This document shows, one piece after another, positions 51,664 to 62,100 of a stretch of DNA of 64,000 nt. The DNA comes from an uncultured Oscillibacter sp. GTDB taxonomy: Bacteria > Bacillota > Clostridia > Oscillospirales > Oscillospiraceae. A program made the translations under genes and the position numbers. How positions within the stretch are numbered: the stretch's first letter is position 1; each line of letters opens with the position of its first letter. A model generated the notes under the pieces. The model did no database searches and was not told where the DNA came from. It was given only the letters and a program-made list of their open reading frames with translations. Where the stretch lies: assembly GCF_900544955.1 (NCBI RefSeq), contig NZ_UQXD01000005.1:1-64000 (forward strand). The letters run 5' to 3'.

Positions 51664-51694
51664 ACTATAAACCTTAAAGTCACTCTAAGGTCAA
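51664..51694 (-). promoter_or_regulatory. MerR-type promoter of the ABC exporter operon
   Basis: Minus-strand TTGACC (51689-51694), 19-bp spacer, TATAGT (51664-51669). The spacer carries ACCTTA-N9-TAAGGT (51671-51691), the classical MerR-family dyad in an overlong spacer. Confidence 0.85.
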
Positions 51695-51728
51695 TGAAGG
51701 TTCTGTAAACATATCAGGAGGTGCGCCC

Positions 51729-52586
51729 ATGGTGGAGGACGCGGTTCTGCCCATCCGGGAGTTTTCCCGGCTCACCGGCATCAGCCGGGAAACCCTGCGG
51801 TTCTATGACAAGATCGCCCTGCTCTCCCCCGACATCCGGGGGAAGCACAACGGCTACCGCTATTACTCGCCCCGGCAGCTGGACTTCGCCTTCCTCATCA
51901 GCGAGCTGCGAGCCCTGGGTATGGGCCTGGAGGAGATCAAGCGTTACGCCGACGGCCGGACCCCGGAGAAGATGCTGGCGCTGCTCCGGGAGCAGACCGC
52001 CCACATCGAGGCGGAAATCCAGCGCCTGCGCTCCATCCAGGCCGTGATGGCGCTCCGGGCCCAGGCGGCGGAGGAGGCGCTCCGGCACGAGGAGGGCACA
52101 GTCGCATGGGAGGAGCGGGCGCGGGAACCCATTTTCCTGTGCCCGCCCCCGGCGGAGGGGAGCACGGACCTGGAGGCCTCCGTGCAGGCGTACCGCTATG
52201 CCATGGAGCACGGGGTCAGCATGAACTGCCCTGCGGGCGTCCGTTTCCCCGCCGCCGACCTGGAGACCGGCAGTCAGTCCGCGCCGCCGCGGATGTACTT
52301 CAAGGTTTGGAAGGGCCACAACGCCTGGAAGGCCGCGGGGCGCTATGCGGTATACCACTGCCGCCCGGGCAGCAGGGCGGAGAGCATGCCGTATCAGCCC
52401 CTTCTCTCGTGGATCCAGAGGAAGGGCCTGCGCATGGAGGGGGACGCCTATGTGGAATACCCCCTGGACGAGCTCGCCGCCCACAGTTGGGAGGCGTACC
52501 GGATCCGGATGGAGGTCCGGGTGGTTCCGGAGCCATCTCCATCCGACGGCGCGGCAGAATGCCGGACGCCGCCAGAGGTGTTCTGA
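51729..52586 (+). CDS. MerR-family regulator with GyrI-like effector domain
   Basis: 285 residues: winged helix LPIREFSRLTGISRETLRFY and DKIALLSPDIRGKHNGYRYY, dimerisation coiled coil (about 75-120), and a C-terminal effector-binding domain (PPRMYFKVWKGHNAW, YQPLLSWIQRKGLRMEGDAY, EYPLDELAAHSWEAYRIR). The layout is BmrR-like, a sensor of cationic or hydrophobic compounds. It is divergent from the exporter operon with the 19-bp-spacer promoter, so it is the likely activator. AGGAGG precedes the ATG. Confidence 0.93.
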   Translation: MVEDAVLPIREFSRLTGISRETLRFYDKIALLSPDIRGKHNGYRYYSPRQLDFAFLISELRALGMGLEEIKRYADGRTPEKMLALLREQTAHIEAEIQRLRSIQAVMALRAQAAEEALRHEEGTVAWEERAREPIFLCPPPAEGSTDLEASVQAYRYAMEHGVSMNCPAGVRFPAADLETGSQSAPPRMYFKVWKGHNAWKAAGRYAVYHCRPGSRAESMPYQPLLSWIQRKGLRMEGDAYVEYPLDELAAHSWEAYRIRMEVRVVPEPSPSDGAAECRTPPEVF

Positions 52587-53090
52587 ATGCAAAAAAGAGA
52601 CGGCCCCACCGGCCTGCCGCGCATGGGAATGGTCCGATGCTGCGGGTCCAGGTCCGGCGCCCCATGCCGGTATTCTAAAGCTGCGCCATTCCGTCAAGCG
52701 TGGAATATTTTCTGAGCGGGGTGCGGATTCCCGCCGCCGGCTCCTTGGTATGGGCCGGGGCGTCGATGCAAAGTCGGCGCCCGTATCGCAGGCGGGCGTC
52801 CGCTCCTCCTCACGCACCGTGTGGATCATACTGATCGGCATTGGCCGCGCCGCTCGCCGATCGGCGGAAACTTCTAGCCGTCGGCGGAATCCACGGCGGA
52901 ACGTCTTGGAACCGTGCCGGAGAGCCGGTGTTGCGCCGCCAGCTTGAAGGCGTCCCGCAGAGCCATAGGCGTGCCGAAGGTTCTTTCCCGCGGGAACGCC
53001 TGACGTCCGCTCCAATGCCCGCTGAAAATCACCGTCCATCCTCAGCCGTGTTTTCTCCGCAGGATTTTCCTCCCTTATCCGGGCATACAT
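52587..53090 (-). pseudogene. Possible degraded coding remnants between MerR and the giant SLH gene
   Basis: The 546-bp gap 52587-53132 has no intact gene. On the minus strand short protein-like stretches change frame, for example MALRDAFKLAAQHRLSGT near 52930-52980 and a more C-terminal PLRKYSTLDGMAQL ending near 52677. An RBS-like AAGGGAGG is near 53075. No family is recognised; this may simply be GC-rich noise. Confidence 0.25.
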
Positions 53091-53122
53091 GCAGGGGCGG
53101 CCTCATAAGAGGCCGCCCCTGC
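53091..53122 (-). terminator. Hairpin after the giant SLH gene
   Basis: 14-bp perfect stem GCAGGGGCGGCCTC/GAGGCCGCCCCTGC with ATAA loop. No T run on the minus strand. Confidence 0.55.
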
Positions 53123-53132
53123 TGCGCTGTGC

Positions 53133-56100
53133 TTACCGGGTGTTCATCTCGTTGAATCGCTGGAGCATGACCGCGGCCTCCGCGCGGGTGGCCTTGCCGG
53201 TGGGATCGAGGACGCGGTTGGCCTTGCCGGTGATGATGCCGCTGTCCACAGCCCACTTCACGGCCTCCTGTGCGTAGCCGGAAACCTCCGCCGCGTCGGT
53301 GAAGGCGGAAAGCGTACCGCTTGCGCTCACGTCCGCGTTTTTGAATTGGGCGAAGCGGTAGAGGATCGCCGCCAGTTGTTCCCGGGTGATGGGTCCGTTT
53401 GGACCGAAGTTTCCATCGCCGTAGCCCTTGACGATGCCGTTCTCAGCGCCCCAGGCGACGGCTTTCGCGCAGTAGGCGTCTGCCGCTACGTCGGGGAAGG
53501 GATTTGCGGTCGCGGGCTCCGGCTCGCCCTCCAGCCGCCAGAGGATGGTGACGATCATGCCGCGGCTGGTGTTCAGATAGGGGCTGAATCTGTCGCTTGT
53601 GGTCCCGTTCATCAGGCCCCGCTCATAAACGTGCCTCACGCTTTCGTAAAACCAGTCGCCCGGCTTCACATCGGCGAAGGGCCAATCGGCCGCCTGCGGC
53701 TGGGGCTTGAAGGTCACGGTGACGGTCACTTTCCCATTGGGCTGGGTGTAAGACCAGGTGCCGTCTCCCCTGTCCTTAACGGAAATCTCCTTGCCGTTTC
53801 GGTCGGTGACGACCACCTCATCGACCACATAGCCCTCGTCCGGCTCGGGCCGGATGGTGACCGTCGTGCCGGGTCTTGGCTGCTGGGGAGAGATGGTTGC
53901 CGAGCCGTGGTCGCTGTCTGTGACGTCCGGCTTCGGCGCAGGCGACGTCACAGTGCCGCCACCGCCGCCACCCGTGCTCTCCTTTTCCGCGAAGAACACG
54001 AAGTGGCTGAAGGAATTGACCTCAAACACGGCGTACGTGCCGTCGGACTCGGTCACCAACCAGAAGTCCTCCACGCGGCTGCGGCCGCCGTTGTCCTTGA
54101 TGTGCCAGAGTTCCAGGGTATCGTTCCGGTAGCCGGAGGGCACCCTCAGCTTCACCAGCACCGCCTCGCCCGCCTTGGGCTGTACCAGCTCCTGGGCAAT
54201 AGGCGTGTCGGTGGCTGTGGCATCGGGGTCCTCATAGATGCTCGCCACCAGCTTGATATCCACGCTCAGGGCCTCGGTTTTTCCGGCGGGGACGGGAGGC
54301 ATGGTCTCGGGCCTGCTGTCGGCCATGACCACGGAGATCACAGTCTTGGGCGCGCCGGTGCTCTCGGTCGGCAGTTCCACCTTTTCCGCCAGGCCCGCAA
54401 CCTCCACGTTGGTGGCGGCGGTCCTTGCGGTGTGGATGTACTCCAAATAGGACATGAGGGCGGCATACTCCCGGTTCAGCTTCTCCTTGGCCGCGTCGCT
54501 GATGAGCTTGCGCCCGGCGTCGGTGAGCTTTTCGTAGGCGATCTTCGCCTCCTCGATGGCGGCCTTGTGCTCCTCGTAGGTATGGCCGCCGGTGCCGGTG
54601 TTGCCCGCGCCGGCGTTGCCGTCGTTCTCGCAGTCACCGAGGTTGGGAACGGTGTCCCCACCGGGGAGGGTTGTGGTGCTGCTATTTCCGTGGTCGGGAA
54701 TGCCCTCAATCTTGCCTGTGGCATCCTCCGCGCCCTTGACCGCCTCATCCAGAACACCCGGCTTACCGCCCGTGGCCTCGTCCACCAGCTGTTTCTGGCC
54801 CTCGTCCAGCTTGTCATATTTGCCGAGGGCATCCTTCACGTCGTCCATATCACCCGGCGTCAGGTTCCCCACATGGATGCCGTCCAGCTTGTCGATGACC
54901 TCCTTGGCCTTGTTCCGGTCATCCATCAGGTCCTGGTAGTCCTGCTTGGTCTGGTCGGTCAGCTTGCCCTTGGCCGCGTCGCTCAGGGCGTCGTGATCCT
55001 TGATAAGCTGCTCAATCTTCTCCACGGTGGGAGACTGTTTGACCGCCTCCACCTTGGCGGCGAATTCGGCGGCGGCTTTTTCGTCGGCGCTCATCTGGTC
55101 CAGCTTGGCCTGATACTGCCGATTCAACTCGTCCGCCCCGTCCACCATGGCCCTCTCGTCGGCGGTGAGGGAATCGTAGGCCCCCTTGGCCCCGGTAAGC
55201 TGCTCCAATGTCGCATCCTCGCCCAGGTTCTTGATCCTGTCCTCCACAGCCTGGGCGTGCTCACGCATGGTCTCCAGCGCGTCCAGCTTGGCCTTGTCGG
55301 CCTTGGGGAAGGCGTCTTTCTGCTTCTGGGTCAGGGCGTCGTAGGCATCCTCGGCGGCCTTGATTTGATCCTTCGTCGCGGGGGTGTAAGGCTTTTTGAT
55401 CTTCCCCGGCAGGTCCAGCACACGGTCGATGCCGGAGAGGTCGGCGTCGATGCTGTTCTTGTCCGCCACGGCGGAAGCCGCCTGATCCACCAGGGCCTTT
55501 TGATCCTCCGTCAGCTTGTTGTAGGCCTCCTGGGCGGCCTTCTTTTCCTCATAGGAGCCGCCGGGGTCCTTGCCGTTCTGATCCCGGTCGGCATCGGCCA
55601 GCTGCTCAATGACCTTCCGGGCCGCCTCGGCGTCCTGCTTCTTCTGTGCCAGTTCCTCCTTTGCGTCGCCGGGCACTTTGGCCTTGGCCTCGTCTGGCAG
55701 GGCATCGTAGTCCTTGGCCGCCTGTTCGATCTCCTCAATGGTATCGGCGTTCCGGATGGCGTCCGTCACGCCGCCCGCGGCCTCCTGCGCCTTCTCCCGG
55801 AGCAGGCCCATCAGCTTTTCATAGGCCGCCTGGGCGTCGTCGCTCTTGGAGAAGCGGTCCTTGACGGTCTGGCTCTGGCCGTCGTGCCAGGTTTTGGCGT
55901 CCAGAATATCCTGATAGCTGGAACCGCCGTCCAGCGCATCCATCATCGCTGCGAAGTCGTCGATGGCTGTCTCGATGCGGACGGTCAGGGCCGCGCTGCG
56001 GCCCACGTTGCCCGCACCGTCCTTTGCGGCGGCCGTGAAGGTGTAGCTGCCGGTGGCAGAGAGGGTATAGCCGTTCTCGTAGGGTTTTCCGCCGGAGATC

Positions 56101-59100
56101 AGGGTAATGGCGGGCGTTTCGCCGCTGTCGTCGGTGGCCGCGGCGGTGAGGGACGTCCTGCCGTACCACTTGTTGGGATTGAGCGCAGCGGTGGCGGCGG
56201 CCCAGCTCACAACCGGGGCGGCCTTGTCGATTTTCGTGACGGCCACGGTCTCGGTGGCGCTGTTGCCCGCGTGGTCCGTGACGGTGATGGTATAGGGTCC
56301 GTTGCGGTCGGCGGTGAAGGTGTAAGCACCTTCGGTCCCGGTCAGAACCGTTTCCGCCGCATAGCTTCCGCCGCTGACGGTGACGCCCTTCACCCCCGAG
56401 GTCGCATCGGCGGCGGTGAAGGTAATGGCGGCACTTTTCTCGGTCCAGGCCGCCGGGACGCCCGCCACGTCGCGGATGGTGGGTGCGGCGGTATCCACCC
56501 GAATGGTGATACGGTAGGCCTTGGTGTGATTCCCCGCCTCATCCTCCGTCCAGATGTCCAGCGTCCAGATGCCGTCGCTGTCGGGCTTGATCTGCCACGG
56601 GGTGGTGAGTTTGGCCTTGGTACCGCTGCTGGCAGGGGACTTGTAGAGCTCGTAGTAGGTGGTGGCAGGGAGGCCGCCTTCGCCTACAGTCTCCTTGGGC
56701 GTCACGGTGACGGTTGGGGGCTCATTATACCAGCCGTCCCCATTGGGGGCGGGGGAAACGGTGAAGTCGCCCTCCCCATATGCGGTCCCGGCCAGTTCTT
56801 CGTCGTTCATGGCGCTGCGCTTGACCCGGGCCGTGGGCTGATTGGAGGAATCCGCCCACGCACCGGAGACGGCCTTGAAGGTGAAGGCGGTGTCACAGTT
56901 GTAGTTCACGGTGAGGGCGTTTCCCGCCAGCTCCGTCCAGTCCGCATCCCCGGTTTTCCGGTAGTAATAGGTGACGCCGGAGATGTTTTCCGCAGTGTTG
57001 CCGGAGGTGATGACCACATCGTGTGCCGTGAAGGTTGTGCCGTCGTAAGCCGCGCCGCCCGCCTGAACGTCCAGGCTGACCACGGGGACGGTCTTATCCA
57101 GCTTCACGGTGAAGTCCGCGGTCTCGCCGGCAGTGCCCGCGCCGGAGATGGCGCGGAAGGAATAGATCACCCCGTCCGTGTTCTCCGTGACCGTGTAGGT
57201 GCTGCCGCTCACGTCGGCCCAGGCGGCGTCCCCCGCCTTGACCTGGAATTTCGTCCCGCTGGGGACGGTGTCGGTGGTGGAGAGGGAGAAGGAAATGGTC
57301 TCCTTGACCCAAACGCCCGAGGTGTAGCCAGTGACAATGGGCTTCGCAGGGATATACGGGTCGAGCTTCGTGACGGCCACGGTCTTCGTGTCCGTATTGC
57401 CCGCGTGGTCCGTGACGGTGATGGTATATGTGCCGTTGCGGTCGGCGGTAAAACCGCCGTTGGTGTAGGTCACGCCCTGCCCGTCGTCACAGCTCACCGT
57501 GACGGCGGCAACGCCGGAGGGCGTGTCGGCGGCGGTGAAGGTGATGGCGGCGGGGCCTTGGGTCCAGGCCATGGGGTTGCCCGCCACGCTTTCAATGGTT
57601 GGTTTCGTCTTGTCCAGCTTCGCCGAGGCGGTGGCGGTTTCGGAGACGTTGCCCGCGTGGTCGGTGGCCCGGAGCTGCAGCAGGTCGGTGTAGTCGCCGC
57701 TTGCGTCAACGGGGAAGCTGGTGGCATCCGCCGCCATCTCCGTCCAGTTCTTCCCGCCGTCCAGGGAGTATTCCCACTTGGCGACGCCCGACTTGTTGGA
57801 TTCGTTGATGGCAATCGTGTCCGGATCATCGGGGATGGTCTCCGGGTCCTCCGCGCGCACGTTGACGGTGACAGTGCCGGTGAACCAGCCGTTTTGACCC
57901 AGGGCGCCCGTGATCTCCCCAAAGGCGGCGGTGGGCTTCTCCCCGTCGATCTTCTCCACCACGAAGGTGGGCAGCTCTCCGTTCCAGAGGGGCTGGTTCC
58001 CGGCATTGTCATAGGCCGTGATGGTATACACGTCGTTGGCCTTGACGGTGTAGGTGATGGTGCCGTCGTCGGGGATGGGCCGGTAGCTCGGGTCCATACT
58101 CGGGTCGCCGTACTCCACCATGGAGGTGTAATCCTGTCCCACGATGTTCAGATACCGCACGCCGGAAAGGGCGTCGGTGATATGAATGGCGATGGTCTTT
58201 TCGCTGTCCCAGATTTTGTTGACGCCCTCCGCGTCCATGCCGTCCACCACGATGACCGGCATGGTCTGATCCAGCAGATAGTCTACGGCGGTCTGGTAGA
58301 TGTGCCCCTCGCCGTCCCTGACGAACAGCGCCGCATGGCTGGGGACGATGGTTCCATTCACCTTGGTGCTCTCGATGGAGAGGGTGACGGAGGTGCCCAG
58401 ACCGGCGGCATCGGTTCCCACCGTCCAACCGTCCTTGGCGGCCAGCACAATGTCATCCTTGTGCCACTCCATCAGCTCCGCGCCGGATAGGGTGAAGATC
58501 GTGTCGTTGCCGATGTCCGTGGGCAGAGTGCGGTAGTAAATGGAGAACGGCACGGCGGCCGTGCCCGAATAGTTCCCTTTGAACGTCACGGTCACGCTGG
58601 CGGCCTTGTTCCCCACGTTCACATTGTTTTCGTAAGTCAGCGTTTCCTCGAAGTCCGTCCCTTTTACAAGGGCTTTCCCGCCGAATTGGATGACGGGCTC
58701 GGGAGTAATCGCCGCCCCCGTAAAGGGCTGGTCGGCAATCGTCTCTACGGTGAAGCCCGTGCCGTCGCCATACGCCTTGGGGGTGATGGCGAAGGTCCAC
58801 CCGCCGTCCGTCAGGTTATTGACGGCCTGATAGTTGGTCCCCTCCGCCACGTCGATCGAGATGGTGGCGGTGCCCACGTCCGTCTGCGCCGCGCCGCGGA
58901 CCGCCGTGATCTCCCCCATGCCCATTACGCCGTTCCCGACAGATACCGAGGCGGTTTTTTCCGCGCCGCTGTATGTCAGATCGCCGGGCCGCGTAAAGAG
59001 GAAGTCGCCCGCCGTGGGCACGGCTTTTTCGATGCTCCACCGGACACTTGCGGCGGCGCCCTTGTAGTTTCCGGCGATGATGGTTACGGTCAGGGAGTAG

Positions 59101-62100
59101 TCCGTGCCGGCGTTCATGCCTGTGTTGCCGGTGGCTTGATAGCTCCCCGCGGGGATCTCCGCACCGTCCGCCGTCACCTTTTCGATCGTCTGGGTCTGCA
59201 AAGTGCCGTTGTAGGTCAGCGCGCCGCCCAGCGTGACGGCTATGGTCACGTTCTCTGTCTTTGGCTGGATGGTGACGGTCGGCGAGGATGCCTCCGCCGT
59301 GCTGGTGAGCCCGTCCAAGGAGCAGGTCACAACGCAGCGGTACGGCCCGTATGCCCCCGCATCGGCCTGGGAGATGGTATAGGTGCTTCCCATCGCGCCC
59401 GCGATCTGGTCCGGTCCGTCATACCACTGGTAGCTGACCGTCACGCCTGTCGAAAGGGGCGGGGTGACGGCGGCGGCGAACGTCAGATCACCCCCGTTGT
59501 AGACCGCCCCGTTGGCGGAAGCGCCCCCATAGGTCGCGGAGACGGACACCCCGGCGGCGTTCAGCTTCCACACCGGCGTAAGCTCCACGGGGGCGGTGAC
59601 GTTGGAGAGGATGCCGCTCTGGCTCCAGCCGGTTTGGGTGTGGCCCGGGCGCGTGACGGGATATTGGGTGCTGACGGTGTGGTCGCCCCCTTTCAACACC
59701 ACGTCCGCCGCCGGCAGGCTCGCGCCCGGGAGAAGCTCCCCCGCGCCGGCGCTGTAGGCCACGGTATAGCAGTCCACCGTGACGGGCGTCTCGTTCGTCA
59801 CCTGGAGACCGGTGGGCCTGCCGTCAAAATACACGTCGTATGTTCCGCTGACCACGCTTGCGGTGAAGGTTGAGCCGCTGCCGGCGAGGTCGTACTTTTT
59901 CTCGCCGTTCTTGTACAGGGCCAGCGTCTTGCCGCTGTCCGCCCACACCTTGTCGTCCTTTTGCAGGTCCACTGTGGCGATGTAACCCGGCGTGGGATAG
60001 ACGCTGCCCAGCGTTCCGCCCGGCTGCACCGTGTAATATCCGGCGACGTCCTGCGCCGTCGCGCCCGTAGCCGCGCTGAGATACAACGCCCAGCCCTTGC
60101 CGTCCGGCGTGTCGGAGCGCGTCCCGGTGTTCGTCACCCCGCCGCCCGTCTCCACGGTCAGGCGGGGCGTGCCCGTATTCGTGCCCGCCCCGGAGAAGCA
60201 AATCGTGCCGCCGGATGCACTGCTCGTGTCACTCGTGACCGTCGCGTTTTCTTTGACCGTCACCGTGCCCGCGGCGCTTTGGATCATGCCGCTGCCGGCG
60301 GTGCTCTGGAGCACGCCACCGGCCTTGCTGCTCATGATGGTCAGCCCGCCCGTGCCGTCGTGCGAAATGCCGTACTTGCTGGCGGTGGCCCACGTGACGG
60401 TGTACCCGTCCAGGTCGATGGTGACGTCATTGGCATACGGTGCGCATGGCGTATCCATCGTGTGGTCCTGCAAAACAACGACGGCCTGGCCTTTTGCCGC
60501 GTTTATCGCGCTCGAGAGCGACTCGTATTTCTCCGCTCCGACCTGCGCCACGTATACCGGCGTCCGGGCGTACACGCCGCCCAGGGTACCGCTCGTCTTG
60601 CTGTAGTATGTCTCTTTGTTTTCCGTCGTGACCTCTCTGGCGCCGAAGTACAGCGCCCAGCCCTTGCCGTCCGGGGTGCCCGCCAGGGCCGCGGTATTCT
60701 GCACCGTGCCCCCCTCGACGGAGACCGCCGTTCTAAAAGTTCCTGTCAGCTTGGGGACATAGATGGTACCCGACGGGTCCGTGCCGTTGCCGGTGTTCGC
60801 GCTGGTGACCATTGCGCCGCTCTTGACAAAGACGACGCTTTTTATGTACTCTTCCCCGCTGCCGGCGGCAATGGGGATCGTCGTGTTATCCGTTATGCGG
60901 ATGGCCGTGCCCGTGGTGGCGGACACCGTGCCGCCCTGGAGGTCCACCACGCTATACGCGCCGGCATGGATGGCCGTGCCGGTGGCGGCGGATACCGTGC
61001 CGCTCTTCAGGGTGAGGGGTGTCGCGTAAGCCCAGGTCGCGTTTATCTTAACGGCCGTGCCGCCCACGGTGGTGACGGAGCCGCCGGAAATATCGACCGC
61101 GCCAAGCGATAACAGGATGCCGGTGCCGCTCTCGGAGGTCACCTTGCTGCCGCTCGCCAGAGAGAGTGTTGCAACGTCGGTGTCATGCTGGATCGCGGTG
61201 CCTCCGCCGGTGGCGGACACCGTGGCCCCGCTGTTCAGCTTCGTCCCCTCCTTCGCCCCTGTGTAGAGGGCGATGGACCTTTCGCCGCCGCCTGTCGAAC
61301 GGATTTTGACGTCGCTGAGCACCAAGGTGCCTTTCTCCGTGACCCTCAGCGCGGCGCCGTCCCTGCTGCTCGACGTGATGGTGCCGTTTGTCACGCAAAA
61401 GGTCACCCTGTCCGTGCTGCCCGTTCTCAGGCTCAGATATATATCCAGTCCAGTCCCCGACCCGGTATAGGTCAGCGTATTACCACTCAGGTTCAGTGTG
61501 AAGGTGAGGTCGTTGCCTGGGGTGGTGTAATCCGTTGACTGGATAGTTGAGGAAAATGTTATATTCTTCGTAACGTTAATGGTATAGAAGGCGGTGTTCT
61601 CCAGCGCCCACCGAAGACCGGCCTCGGTCATCACATTTACATGGGTACCGCTTATCGTATAATCCACACCCTCTGTCGCTTGCGTGGCCAGCGTCACGGC
61701 ATTCCCCCGGAAGGCGGACAACAGGGCGTCAAGGGCCGCCTGGGCGCCGGGCAGGAGGGACTGCTGGCCGGCGGTCAGCGCGCCGTAGGCGTCGGCAGCC
61801 GCCTGGGCATCCTCCGCCCAGCGGTCCATGAGGGCGTACTCCTCCTCCGTGGGGTCTTCCTTCGCCATCAGCGCCGCCACCTCCGCCGGGGCGGGCAGGG
61901 CGGCCAGGAGCTCCCGCGCCGCCTCCACGTCCGGGTCGGCGGTGAGGGTCAGCGCCACGATGGGGGCCGCCACGCCGTCCGCCAGAACATAGCCGTCGGG
62001 CAGATCGAATGCGGCGGCGAGGGTGTATTCCCCCTTGACCGCCGGATTGGGCAGGCCGCTCCAGGTGACGGGGATATCCACGGCGCCGTAGGCCCCGCCG

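Noticed and set aside
53346..58490. Very long open frame (over 1700 codons) on the plus strand inside the giant SLH gene
   Set aside because: It is the antisense shadow of a high-GC coding region. It is rich in Gly/Val/Arg/His, has no domain or RBS, and the minus-strand protein has clear SLH modules.
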